Part shown: in pieces, positions 23,380-35,223 of the stretch
Layout: the number at the start of each line of letters is the position of its first letter
Position numbering within the stretch: position 1 is the first letter of the stretch
Assembly: GCA_905182995.1 (NCBI GenBank)
Contig: CAJJDP010000112.1
Location: forward strand, 232,744 to 296,743
From: Paramecium octaurelia
Lineage: Eukaryota > Ciliophora > Oligohymenophorea > Peniculida > Parameciidae
Length of the DNA: 64,000 nucleotides
Direction: 5' to 3'
The notes under the pieces: generated by a model
Seen by the model: only the letters and a program-made list of their open reading frames with translations
Databases searched by the model: none
Told to the model about the DNA's origin: nothing
Translations under genes and position numbers: made by a program

Positions 23380-24217
23380 ATGGACTTTACTGCAGTTAAT
23401 CGATCTCCACTAAACACGAGCAAAACTAAATAAATGTATACTTTCTCAAAGGCCAAACGATGGGTTGATCCCAAAGACAACGTGTATTTACACACATAAC
23501 TCAAATTAGTTGCCCTCCAATTTATCAGCTGCCAACTACATTGAGCAAGAGAGCAGCTGGGATCGGATATGGAAAGAAGATGAACATAACCCAGGAAACC
23601 ATTTCGCCTGCTCCCAATTCCTATTAGGTTCAGACTGCCAGAGAACATGGATGGACCATGGGATTGGGTAGAGATGTAACTCTATTGTTCCAATTCTCAA
23701 GCGAGCCAATAAATTTGAGAGCATATTCTTGGGATTAGTCCAAAAGACACCTGGACCAGGATCATACAATTTTAAAGATCCCTAGTCAGCAGTTCGTTAC
23801 AGCATAAGACAGCGATTACAAAGCAGAAGAAACAAAGACAGAAAACCCGGACCGTATTCCTATGAACCTATTCTAGAGGCGAATATGATTTACCGAGCAG
23901 CATAAACAGTCGAGGCAAGTATGCCCTCAGTTAATATCGAGAGTAATTATATATGACGCTATCAAATAAAAAGTTCAGGAGCTGTGATTCTCTCGCCTCC
24001 CAGAGCCCATTCTGACAGAAAATTAAGAGAAAGCACTCCAGGACCAGGGTCATACAAAGAGACAGGCAACATGGACCCACTGGGCACTTACTTTTGCTCC
24101 AAATTTGGGGCAAGCAGATGCAACAAATTTCCCAGAGCTCAGCGCATACTCTCAGAAAATAGAGAGGGATCACCTGGACCAGGACAATATAAATTGCCTT
24201 CAGATTTCGGATTCTGA
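23380..24217 (+). CDS. SHIPPO-repeat (ODF3/CIMAP-like) ciliary protein
   Basis: 251 aa after introns of 20, 26 and 36 nt. It is built of short repeats centred on P-G-P-G-x-Y: S-P-A-P-N-S-Y, T-P-G-P-G-S-Y-N, K-P-G-P-Y-S-Y, S-T-P-G-P-G-S-Y-K and S-P-G-P-G-Q-Y-K. This STPGR/SHIPPO pattern marks proteins that line the inside of axonemal doublet microtubules or coat sperm-tail fibres. The 36-nt intron is a multiple of three with an in-frame TGA. The ORF before it needs the 20-nt intron to reach the first repeats. The stop is TGA 24215-24217. Confidence 0.85.
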
Positions 24218-24565
24218 TATATAATTATTGTTATTTTAGTTCAACTACCTTTATCTTTTTATAATAATTTATCCCTAGGTTAGTTGAAAATGAAATAATT
24301 AATAACAAGAAGTCAAATAAAACTTAAACTGGGAATTGGAATAGGAATAAGAAAATAAATTATATGAAATCTAATCTAATATCATTTGTATATACATGTG
24401 AACTTTTCATTAGAATATTATAGATAAATAAATATATATTATGAAGTAAGTATCCCATTAAGGTATAAATACCTTCCTTTAAAGTTGAAGCAAAATAATT
24501 TATGCATCCATTATTCTATCAATAAGATATACGAAATTAGTGAATATATTATTATAATAATAAAT
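24218..24565. other. AT-rich convergent intergenic stretch
   Basis: 348 bp between two converging stops. No convincing frame, repeat or structured RNA was seen. Confidence 0.35.
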
Positions 24566-25284
24566 TCATTCACATTCTAGTAGAGTCTTTATTTTTAGCT
24601 TATCTTATTCACTCAATGCACTAACATATTCTGAGGGTCTCCCTGGAGAGATCAAGGATTACTAATGTGTAAGTTAGGTAATTTGGACTTGTTATAGTTA
24701 GATTTGCAATTTCAACTTTTGATTTTCTTATAAAAGTTTATCGTATTCCTTTTCAATATTTTGATATTTTTTCTAAAGTACATATTTAAATCAATTACAT
24801 TTGATTCTTTGATTTATTTGATTTCTTTCTATAATTGCATGATTTATAAATCTTTGTCAAGAAGTTGTTTTTAATATATTATTGATGGTTCTAATAAGGG
24901 GATAATGAATACTTTGCTTGGAAGACTTCTCGTCATCCTAACTTTCGCCGGTAGTAGTCTTAGTGTAGTTTGACCTTTCATTAAGTTTCTCTTGGACGTA
25001 CGAAGAGACCTTATTTGAATTATACTGAGAATCGGTATTGGTTTTGGATGAGTATATCTTGAGTGCCTCTTGAATGGGGATACTTTAAGCCTAGATTACA
25101 AGGGACGGACTTACCTAGGTAGGTATTCTGGTTTTCAATTCTGTGGATTGTATAATTTTGGGATAGACATGTGAGGTGGTTAAAATCTTGGATGGTGAAT
25201 TGGATCTGCCATCAAATTAGTGACTTCTTCTTGGATTATGTGTAACAACAACATGTGTGACAGGAGATTGTTTTCTGGATTCAT
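24566..25284 (-). CDS. Coiled-coil protein, unrecognised
   Basis: A minus-strand gene from ATG 25284 to TGA 24566-24568. The N-terminus is His/Pro-rich (H-H-P-R-F-Q-P-P-H-M), the middle is Ser/Thr/Lys-rich and disordered, and the C-terminal third is a coiled coil with K-E-Y-D-K-L-L-Q-E-N-Q-K-L-K. A 26-nt intron starting GTAATTGATT (near 24752-24777) is needed to bring in that coil. At least one further intron is needed near 25120. No family was recognised. Exact exon ends in the first half are unsure. Confidence 0.5.
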
Positions 25285-25448
25285 ATTACCTAAACAAAAC
25301 AGAAGCTGACTAACGATGATTGAAGTTCTAAGATGTAAATGATAATTTGACTTATAAAGGAATCATTTCTTTACTAGGTTCAGATGATGTGAGGTTTGAA
25401 TATTAAATTTAAAATACTCACATTAATATTATATTAAACATCTCTAAT

Positions 25449-26061
25449 TCAAACTATTTTAGTTCCATGGACTTCTTTCAAATAGCAATGCTAAGCCAAT
25501 TCCAGATAATTGTCTTTAGTAATCCCTCCGCCAGCTAAAATTGTAAGTTCTGGAAAGAGTCCAGCAATCTATTTAATTGAATCCTTCCCCTCCAAGGCCG
25601 ATCCATACTTTCCTCCTCAAATAAGAACTCTATTGACTCCTAAACTAATTATCTGCCGTAAACTTTCATGATAATTACGGCAATCATCAATGGCCATATG
25701 CAAAACTACTTTCATAGGGAATGCAACATCAATCAATATTATCATTCTCTCCATGTCAATACTAAAATCAGTCGTTAAGAAGTCTGTTAGCAATTTGTTT
25801 AACTTTCTAATGATTTGCAAATCTTGATATCTTCTATCATAGTTTCAAATTCCTCAACTGTATATACAAGATCACCACCCCTTGGTCTAATCATCACAAC
25901 TATTGGATGTTGAGCTGCCTTCTTTATGGTTCCAAAGGAAGGTGTAGTTCCCCCTTGGGAGAGATGATTACACAACTCTATTCTATTAGCTCCATTGTTT
26001 ATTGCAGTAATTAATTCAGGGAGTAATTATTAACACGGACTTCTTTAATAATTTATTCCGT
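25449..26061 (-). pseudogene. cutC: CutC-like protein gene, apparently damaged at the 5' end
   Basis: CutC is recognised from N-G-A-N-R-I-E-L-C, L-S-Q-G-G-T-T-P-S, V-V-M-I-R-P-R-G-G-D and, after a 20-nt intron, S-L-G-V-N-R-V-L-I and L-A-G-G-G-I. CutC proteins are TIM barrels once linked to copper handling. No ATG opens the frame. Where the start should be (26059-26061) the codon is ACG, and near 26026-26032 one base appears to be missing in a CCC run, because the frame before it (E-V-R-V-N-N-Y-S) and after it (P-E-L-I-T-A-I) are out of step. The G-V-V-F-G strand is also missing, and H-R-A-F-D is V-L-H-M-A-I-D-D. This could be a decaying duplicate, or sequencing error plus a non-ATG start. The stop is TGA 25449-25451. 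Confidence 0.7.
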
Positions 26062-26088
26062 TTTTGTTAATATATATATTTTCTTAAA

Positions 26089-27723
26089 ATGAGATTCGTT
26101 ATCTTATTTTGTATGCTCGGATTCGTGATCTGCGATTTACCTGTCCATTGCTTGAAGCACTAGGTTGCAGGAAAGTGGAGACTATATTTGGAAAAACCAA
26201 CTTAAAAGGGTGTTGGACTGTTGCCATGTGGTCATGAAATTCCTGACAGAGCCAAGACCTCATATATGGCTTATTCTAGCAACTTTTAACCATCATAAGA
26301 TTTTGAAGTTACTTTGGGAGATGATTACAAAGTTAAATCCAGTTCAAAATCAGGTGAATGGACTATGGTTTATGATGAAGGTTTTGAAATCAAACTAGGT
26401 AATATGAAGTATTTTGCATTCTCAAAATATGAGCCAAAGGGCAGAGAGGGAGTGTCATATTGTGATTAAACTCTTGTGGGATGGTACACCAATCAAGACA
26501 CTTAGGAGAGAGGATGTTATAGGGCTGAAAAAACCGAAAAGGTTGAGTCATCTGAATCTATCAAAACAGTCAGCATTGTCTAACCTGAATTTATGGATGA
26601 TGACGATATGAAATCTTTGTCATTCTTACAAGTTTAAGAAAAAACACCAGAAGTGAATCACGAGGAAGTCGTCGAGAAGTTGAATCAGAAGGAAGGAACA
26701 TGGAAAGCTAAGGTCTACGATCATATGAAGGGCAAGAGCTTTGCTGAAGTCGCCAAGTCTTTGGGAAAGAAGCTCGGATTCAAAAAGGACAAGTCATACA
26801 AATAGTAGGATCAAACAGCAAATAAAGTGTTCGTTCAAACTGCTGACTATTCAGATTTACCAAAGTCTTTCAATTGGAAAGAGTATATATTTGTTACATA
26901 ATGAAAATAGAAAGCTTGCACCCCCTAGACAATAAGGATAATGCGGATCTTGTTATGCAATAGCCACTATGTCTATGTTGTCAGCTAGATTGAAAATAAA
27001 AGGCGAAAACGTCGATCTCTCACCTTAATGGTCTTTGAATTGCAACTATTACAATCAAGGATGCGATGGTGGCTATCCTTATTTAGTGAATAAATTCGCT
27101 GAAGAACAAGTACTCGTCTCTGAAGGAGCAGAACCATATCAAGGATTTGACGGATCTTGCAATTTCCAAAAGGCCAAGTCTTAATCAAAAGTGTATTCCA
27201 CCAAGTTTATTATACATTCTAATTTCTTATAGAAACTACAAATATTTGGGAGGTTCATATGGCAGAGTCTCAGAACAAGTCATCATGTCAGAAATAATGA
27301 AGAATGGTCCTGTTGTTTTGAGTTTCGAACCATCCTACGATTTCATGTATTATGAATCTGGTATCTATCATTCCAAGGCTTAAACCAACGATTATGCAGA
27401 ATGGGTATGCAAATCATATTTATCGATAGGAAAAAGTCGATCATTCAGTCTTATGTTATGGTTGGGGAGAAGAAGATGGCGTTAAGTTCTGGATGTTGTA
27501 AAACAGTTGGGGAAATCAATGGGGAGAAGGAGGAAACTTTAGAATGAAGAGAGGAGTTGATGAATCAGCTATCGAAAGTATGGCTGAAGCCTCAGATCCA
27601 TATGTCATAAATTAGAATTCAAGTACAAGCTTTTCTGAAACTAAATCAAATGAATCTGATTTCGATTACGAGGACGATGACAGCATCTTTTCCTTCAACT
27701 AGATTAGATAAAACCTTAAATGA
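26089..27723 (+). CDS. CTSC: Cathepsin C (dipeptidyl peptidase I)-like protease
   Basis: 517 aa after introns of 28, 28 and 25 nt. There is a signal peptide ([13 protein letters not shown]). The exclusion domain that makes cathepsin C an aminopeptidase follows: [32 protein letters not shown] and L-V-G-W-Y-T-N. The papain domain has Q-C-G-S-C-Y-A with the catalytic Cys, [10 protein letters not shown] with the His, and [12 protein letters not shown] with the Asn. The oxyanion-hole Gln before the active Cys is encoded by TAA. It is likely lysosomal or secreted. The C-terminal 45 residues are acidic and extra. The stop is TGA 27721-27723. Confidence 0.92.
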
Positions 27724-27772
27724 AATTATATCAGCATTAATCATAATTACAATAATTTATGAATAATATAGA

Positions 27773-30396
27773 TCATTTCATAAATACATTTTTCCTCCTT
27801 TTGTATGTGACTAGATCCTAAGTTGTTTTTGTCGAATGGAATTTCCGCATGATAACAGCAGGAAACAAACAATACCGTTGGAACTCATTCAGTATCCTCA
27901 TCTTACTCTTGTCTATTTTTAATTTGACATTATTGAAGTTGAACTTTGGATTGTAATGGATGAAATTCTTTGGAGCTTCGAATTCTGAGTTTTAACACAT
28001 ATCATATTCTGAATTTATTCTTATTACATCATCAATATCATTGAGTAATTGAGGATCCACTTTCGTTAATTACTTAATATGATCATATCGTATTTTCAAT
28101 TACTTCAACTGTGATTATTGACTAAAGTAATTCTGATTGTGTCTGAATTTCTTTAAAATAGTCATCATAAACTGCGGATAGTATTTGTCTATCAGAGTAA
28201 TCTTCTTCACTAAGTGTTTGAATCTAAGCATTATTTATTTCCTCGTCTCCTCATTGTTCTTCGGTTTATTCTTGATACTTTAATAGGAATTCAAACTATG
28301 AATTTTAGCTTCTTCCTCAACAACATACGGGATATCGTACAACTTAACAATGTTCTAATTTTCCTATTGCACAATAAACGAGGCCCTAATCAGAGACTAC
28401 TGCGGATTCTTCCGCGAAGGATACCTGGCTCTCTTATTCTCTTAACGCGGTATTCGTTTTCTTTATTAAGTGGTAGAAATTGTGTGTTTTTTAATTATTT
28501 TTTCTCTATCAGGTACATAATGCACAACTGGACATTCATGAGAGTAATGGGTAGAACTTTAACAAGCATAACATTTCCTTGGGAAGATAGTGGTTTCGTT
28601 TCCATTGAATAGTAAATAGTCCTTCATTTGGCAATAGATTTCATAGTCATTTGGGAAATCTTTTAGAGTTTTTTTGAATTTCCTATGTGACAATGTCATG
28701 AGCAAACAAAAGCCTTGACTCTTGTAGGTTTCAGGTTATAACTTGCCTGTTATGAATGGAATAAGACCTATAGTTTGATTGGCATTGAAAGATTGTAATT
28801 TTAGATTGCACTATTAATCTCCATACATGTCAATGGTGCCAGATTCTATATACACTAACTCCTTTTTGTCTCCGACGATCGTTTCAGGTGCCAGAATCTT
28901 GGTTTTTAAGGATTTGATGAGTTCTCTTTTGAAGGCAGGGGTAAAGCGATACCGAAATAAGGCACATTGATTCAGAATTACAGAATTTGATTCTTAAGTC
29001 AATCTCTCTTTTAAGTTCTCAGATAATTGGTTGATCATCTATCCAGCCTCATCCGCATCCTTCTCCTTATTCAATTGCCAATAGTAGTTTAGATATTAAC
29101 GAATTTCACTCTGTAATGGAAATGGGATTCTTTTCTTCTGCATATATGAATTGATGATTCTCAATTTGCGTTTCTTATCCTCGCCATATTCGCTAATCTT
29201 GGAGATGATGGCTCCTACGGTGTTGATACTGTAAGGCAATTGTAAACTTGCCATAATGATGAATAAGCAACATACAATCCTTTCCAAATTACTCTGCGGC
29301 AGAACATCACCATATCCAATAGTGAACATAGTGACTGTCGAATAGTAAACCGAGGATAAATATTGGATTTCCCACTCCTTGTCAACAATATTCTCCAACC
29401 AACTTACTCCATAATTGTTATGACTATAGTCACCCACCTAGAATGATTTTATTTTTTTACCCAAAACCAAAAGCACGAGAACATGTGAATGATAAAAAAT
29501 AACACAGCGATCAGTTTGACAAGCTCGATTATGGATGAGGCTTTTTTACTAAGGTTTAGTCCTTCTTCATAATACTCCAAGCATTCCTGTATAGTACTGT
29601 AATGCACTAAGAAGGTCACAAGAGTCAAATAGATTTTATAATCTTTAATATATTGGGTTATCAAGGGATCCTACGTGAGTATCTAATAGACCAGTAATTA
29701 TATTGTTGAAGTCCATTCCAGTCCAAAACATTTCAAAAAATTATGATAAACTATCTATTTCCGATCTGTAACCAATTGGCCTTGTTTATAAAATGCTGTA
29801 TTCAAGCCTACGATCAAATCTCCCAGAAGAACCATTTGAAATATAAAGGATGTTAAATTGTACATGTCAAACATGAATGAATATTTACTCCATGCGATAT
29901 CCAAGGGGATCAGAAATAAAAAATATAATCTTGAAACCAACGACGCTGAGTCCCATATCAACTTTATAGAGGATTCCGGCTGAAATAACTCAATTCGTTT
30001 CAGACATTAAATCAGCATATTCAAATATCTAGAAAAAAATTGTTTGATCTTCTCGAAAAACTTCAACTCTAATTGCAATGAAAAGTTTTTATGCATTAGT
30101 CTGATATTAAAGGTAGAGGAGTTTCGATATGAGGTTTTGTCTCCAATAAACGATATATATTCCTCAGGAATAACTCCAAATCTATTCGTTTGCGATTTCA
30201 GATTACTACAAAATTATTGTACGTAGTGAGTCTTGCGTTCCGACTTTTGAGTTAGCATTCTCTAGTACATCATCATCGATTCACCTCCTGAAGATAATTA
30301 CCCTTTGATTTACTATCGAAAAGGCTATGCCTCTGTGTGATTCCCCTCTGTAAACAGCTTAGCACCTGTGGTACTAACACGCATATTTTCTTACAT
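27773..30396 (-). CDS. Cyclic-nucleotide-type K+ channel with C-terminal zinc knuckle (copy 1)
   Basis: About 860 aa with one clear 23-nt intron near 29441-29463. Six-TM channel architecture: hydrophobic S1 and S2 (L-Y-F-L-F-L-I-P-L-D, F-Q-M-V-L-L-G-D-L), S5 with A-V-L-F-F-I-I-H-M-F-S-C-F-W-F-W, and a pore with T-I-G-Y-G-D-V-L-P, the K+ selectivity filter. The S4 region shows no regular Arg ladder, so it is probably not strongly voltage-gated. After the pore comes a C-linker and a CNBD-like region. Then follows C-Y-A-C-Q-S-S-T-H-Y-S-H-E-C-P, an exact C-x2-C-x4-H-x4-C zinc-knuckle motif, and P-D-R-E-K-I-I-K. The last 200 residues are Lys-rich helices. A paralogue sits at 32640-35147. The stop is TGA 27773-27775. 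Confidence 0.85.
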
Positions 30397-30410
30397 ATTA
30401 AATAAATTAT

Positions 30411-31615
30411 TCAAATCAAAATCACATACTTCCTTCTTCTATAATTAATGATATTTCGATTATCATCCAAATCTTTAGTTATGACTTTATAGAGTTTAAT
30501 GAACAAACTTTAAATTTCATATTTAATCCAATCTCCAGCCGACTCTCCCTTCCAGGGACTTTGCAAACACATTGGAAATGTAATAAATTCATATTCATGA
30601 TTCATTTAAAAATTCGTGTAGATTGAACTTTTTTAATTTAATCAAGCCTAAAGGTTCTGAATCTTTCCATTTAAATTTGAACAAAGTCTTCCATTCTTAT
30701 TAACTATTACTGTCCAACAACCAAACTAATATATCAATTCATTTTTTTATTCTGTTTTCTATAGAATCAATAGCCATAAATTCAAACGACCATTAGAATG
30801 AATAAATCAACCTAATTGAGGATTTAGATATGATTGTATTTTCGTTATTATCTCTTACTCTTCCTATGTTTCTTATCTGTAAATGAACTGAAGAACATTG
30901 GTTTAAATTATACTGACATAAAGAATATTAAATTGGTTGTACTTGCTTCTTCAATTAAAAATCAAGAAAATTATTCTTAGTAAATTTGATTAACTCATAA
31001 AAACTATTTCTCACTTAGAATAACTATTTATCATTACAACCCATCAGTCATTCAAATGAAATTACTTTTAAGTTCTAGAAATCTCTCATCCTCCCTCTTA
31101 TCAATCAACTCTGCAACCATAATAATCGCAATATTCCATTGTCTCACTCCTTTTAATGCTTAAATTCTTGTCAATTATGCGTCCTCTCTTAAAACTACCT
31201 CACAAATAACCAATTTATTTGACAATTCTCGAAAATCTGCTGATTACCTTGTTCTGATCTTTGTATTTATATAAAATTTACTTCTATGAAGAGTAAATTG
31301 AAAATAAACTTATTACAATCTTCAAAGTATAAGAAGTCGCCATCCATCTCCTATAAAGATTTAAACTGCTCAATTTCTTTAGTTATACGTTATTATTTCT
31401 AACATTTTCCTATTTCCTTCATGAATCCTAAAAAGAAGTGTTAAGATAGGGTAATCATCATTGATAAATGGTTTACTCTGAATTCAAAAAGTTAAACCAA
31501 ATCTTTATATCCAACCGTGGAGAATAAAGCTACTTTTGAAAAAAATATGTTTCAAAAATACTTCACTCTGAAAAACCTTGAAATGTTCAAATAATTAATT
31601 TCTTCGTTTCATAAA
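30411..31615 (-). CDS. Intron-rich gene between the two channels, unrecognised
   Basis: Strongly protein-like segments on the minus strand, such as E-M-D-G-D-F-L-Y-F-E-D-C-N-K-F, V-R-Q-W-N-I-A-I-I-M-V-A-E-L-I-D and F-P-M-C-L-Q-S-P-W-K-G-E-S-A-G-D-W, ending at TGA 30411-30413. A 23-nt intron (GTAAATTTTATATAAATACAAAG) is clear, and others are needed but their ends are unsure. No family was recognised. The likely start is an ATG near 31562-31615. Its stop lies only 15 bp from the start codon of channel copy 1. Confidence 0.5.
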
Positions 31616-31633
31616 TATATAACACTGTGTATT

Positions 31634-32164
31634 ATGGAGGACATCGAACAAAAATACACAAGAAATTACATTGAGAGGTAAAGCTAAATTTTTCCAAAAA
31701 TGTATATAAAATATGAAAATTCCTTATTTAAATTATATCCAACATAGTTTTAACTGCCTCATTATGTTAACCTATTAAGGTGTCTTGTATTGTTTTGAAT
31801 TACAAGATTCGATTTTTGCTATAAGATTAGATATCCATTATTTGTCATTAATTCATAAAATACTACTATTAGATCATTGAATTGATACTTGTGTTTGAAA
31901 GTACTCTAAATAATTATAAATGCTACTTTTCTGCAAGTCATCATTTAAGAGAAATGATAGCTTGCATTTTGTAAATCATATTATTATTTTAGGTAGGTTT
32001 ATCATTTTCCAACAATAGATGAATACATGATAAATTATAAATTATAAATAAACTAATTTGAATTTGACCAAAGTCAAAAGTTATTAAACCTTAGTCAAAA
32101 TATAAGAAGTACAATAATATAAATACTTAAATATTAATAATATTGTTCAAGGTTTTTTAATTGA
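31634..32164 (+). CDS. Unrecognised protein
   Basis: From ATG 31634 the frame starts M-E-D-I-E-Q-K-Y-T-R-N-Y. With a 20-nt intron (GTATTGTTTTGAATTACAAG) and a 22-nt intron (GTAAATCATATTATTATTTTAG) it runs to TGA 32162-32164, about 160 aa. It is rich in Ile, Tyr, Leu and Gln, with F-P-T-I-D-E-Y-M-I-N-Y near the end. A further 40-nt intron near 32151-32190 could extend the protein by some 35 residues. No motif was recognised. Confidence 0.5.
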
Positions 32165-32639
32165 CGAATGTTATTACATGATGAATGCCAGAGATATTCT
32201 ATTGTTTCTTTTAAATAATTATGTTTTCTTAATTTCTCCCACCTAATCTGACTGCTTATATTTGTATAGATATTTTTGGATGTATAAATGAGGATAAAAT
32301 AGATACTTTATTAATTGCTAATACTTTTCCTAAAAAAACATCTACACCTCATTAGTATTTGATAACATTGATATTTTTGTTCGGCTCAAGACCTAATAAA
32401 GATTATCTCTTGGTTTGAAATATTTATATGATTTCTATATTTCTAAAAGTATGTCAAATTCCGTTTACAGGAGCATTTTTAGTTTGAGTTCAAAAAATTC
32501 CAATTCATGAATCGTTTTATTCGAGTATATATTTTTAACATGTTATATCCTGGCTTTTCGATATTAGATAACTTTCAAATACTCTCTATATGAGTAAAGT
32601 AATTTTTATTAAGAATCTTCAACTTGTTTTTCGAAAAAG
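32165..32639. other. AT-rich intergenic stretch
   Basis: 475 bp between two converging genes. It may hold a last exon of the plus-strand gene at 31634. Otherwise nothing was recognised. Confidence 0.3.
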
Positions 32640-35147
32640 TCATTCATAAGATTAACCTTTTTAACAATTGACCTAAACTTTTCTTTAGTTTCCTTCAACT
32701 TTTTATTGTTCTACATAATGTCCCCGATATCTTGTAATGTCTACTTTTTTCTTAAAAACTATTTTTTCTATTAATTCTGATTCTTTAGGGATTCCTCCTT
32801 AAAATCAAATATTTATATTTTTGAATCATGGTTGTTGTTTCTAAGGTGAGATTTTTCATCTGAATTATCAACAAACTATACTTTCGGAGTAGCTGATTTG
32901 TCTTCGTCAAGTTCTTCATATAGATATGTTAATTGCTGATTATCTGATTAGACTTGCTTAGCCACATCGTTTAAAATACTTTAACCTAGAATAGCCTTAA
33001 TATAGCATATATCCTTTCTTTTTTTTGTATTATCCCTTTCTTATTCTCTACTAAATTAAGCTGATTTTATAATTTTCTCCCGATCTGGTTTAAAATGAAG
33101 AAGCGGACATGAGATTGCCTTATGAGTTTTGGATTTACAAGAGAAACATTCCATAGTAAGTAATTCGCTTTCACTATTAAATGTCAGTTCTTCAAAAAAG
33201 GTATAGAACATTTCATAATCGTCAGGGTAATCCTTTATTACATCCAAAAAGTCTTTCCTAGTTATTATTAAGAGTTTTGTAAATCCTATAGTCTTATACT
33301 TTTCGACGCTAGGATTACCTGTTATGAAACTTACAAATCCAAAACTTTCCCCTTCTTTTAATTTGTACACTCTTGATAATTCACTCAATTACTCATTTTC
33401 TATAAAAACTTCAATCTACCCCTACTCTATAAAAAATATTGATAAACTATGCTCATCCTGTGATTATTTCGTATAATCAAGAACATTCTCTGGTGCAATA
33501 GTGATTGAAGTGATTTTACTTACCAAATCTTTTTTAAAATTTAATGAAAAGTTCTCCTTAAAAAAAGGACTATTGTAAAGAATCCTGGAATTGGCTTCAA
33601 ATATCAATCTCTATTTTAGTCTACTTGACAATTCGTCAATGATTTCTTTCTCCTCATTTGATTCTTCATTTCTTTTCATCGCCCAAAAATAATTTAAATA
33701 TTCCCTTATCTAAAATTGCAATTCATAACTAATATTCTTTTGTTGCATGTAATTATTGATAATGTTAAACTTTCTTTTCTTCTCCTTTTTGAATCCACTT
33801 ATCTATTCAATAATAGAACTGACTGTGCTAACACTGTAAGATAACTAAACACTGCAAACAGACATAAATATAATTGAAACTATCATTTCTGGATTAGTTT
33901 ACGGAGTGATATCGCCATATCCTACAGTGAACATGGTTACTGTTGAATAATAAAATGAGTACAAGTATTGATCAGCAAAAGATTTATCTAAAACTTGCTT
34001 TGCCTCTAACCAACTACTGCCCAAGTAGGTTTCGCTGTAAAGTCCAACCCAAAACCATAAGCAGGCAAATACATGTATAACGAAAAACAGCAAAACAAAC
34101 AGTTTTGAAAGTTCCATTAAGGATGCTGCTTCCCTTGATAAATTCAATGCGTCTTCTAATTGTTGTCTTAGTTAGGTGATATTATTATATTGAACGAATT
34201 AGAGAAATAGAAATAAGTAATACGGATTGTCAAACACATTAAATCCATAGTCATATTAATTGGAGATATTGTAGAACACAATTAGTAAAATGTTGGCTAT
34301 CAATTCAAAGCCATATGCCTTACTTATCTGATGTTTTAGTATACTCATCCTATCAGTTACTAATTGTCCTTGGTGATAATATGATTGGAATAAACATACG
34401 AAAAAATCCATTATCAAAAGAGTTATACAAATAACTGTTGGAACTTCTAAAGCACAAAATAATAATTAAATAGATGGCCAAGCTAAGTCAATTGGGATTG
34501 TAAATAGCAAATAGAATCTGCAAATAAATAGAATACTGTCCCAAACTACTTTAAGCTTTGAGTCTGGTTTGATTAATGGAATTTTTTGGATTAGACTATA
34601 AAATCTCTGCATTTAGCTTCCTATAAATATTTTTGTTCTCTACATAAGAAACTACTTTCTTCTAATTTAATATAAGCTTAATTTTTTACCTTTGATTCCC
34701 TAATTGAGCTTAGGTGTTCTCTTGCAAGCTTTAAATTAATGGTTTTATTTTAATTGCGAATTTTCTAAAGCCAACATCATCCAGAGAGGATGCTTTATCA
34801 TTAATCACCTACAAATGATATTTAGTGATTTTTGAGATCAATCTTCTTTTGGCAAGAATTTAATGGATGAATTATCTGATGTGTAAGAGTTGCACCAATT
34901 TCGCAAAACCTTTTTTAGGTTCTGATCTTCTCATGAATTATTATTACTTTAACTTTTCTTATTCATGATGTTCAATCAAAACCTAAGGTATTTCAAAAAC
35001 TCTTTTTGAATCTTCCTTACTTTCACTTGCTTCACTTATACTTACACTCACATTAGGGACTTCTTATTCAACTTGGTATGGCTGTACAAATAACTGATCT
35101 TCATCAGGAGGCTCTTCCGTACAAAGAATTGGTCTATTTTTTAACAT
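32640..35147 (-). CDS. Cyclic-nucleotide-type K+ channel with C-terminal zinc knuckle (copy 2)
   Basis: Same architecture as copy 1. The N-terminus is Glu/Ser-rich (M-L-K-N-R-P-I-L-C-T-E-E-P). S5 reads V-L-L-F-F-V-I-H-V-F-A-C-L-W-F-W and the filter is T-V-G-Y-G-D-I-T-P. The S4 region again lacks a clear Arg ladder. The CNBD-like region has L-K-E-G-E-S-F-G-F-V-S-F-I-T-G. At 33107-33148 lies C-F-S-C-K-S-K-T-H-K-A-I-S-C, exactly C-x2-C-x4-H-x4-C, followed by P-x2-H and P-D-R-E-K-I-I-K, as in copy 1. Sequence between the copies is well diverged, so the duplication is old. The stop is TGA 32640-32642. Intron ends in the middle were not all placed. Confidence 0.83.
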
Positions 35148-35223
35148 AATTTATGGTATTTTGGCAAATATATATTTCTTCTTTTCAAGACAATATAAAT
35201 TAACTGAATATAATATTTGCAAC

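Noticed and set aside
23373-24173. Three minus-strand frames opposite the SHIPPO gene
   Set aside because: They are antisense shadows. The plus strand carries clear P-G-P-G-x-Y repeats.
28532-33148. Zinc-knuckle motifs taken as remains of a retroelement Gag
   Set aside because: They lie inside long channel genes, in frame and conserved in both paralogues. No reverse transcriptase, LTR or target-site repeat was seen nearby.
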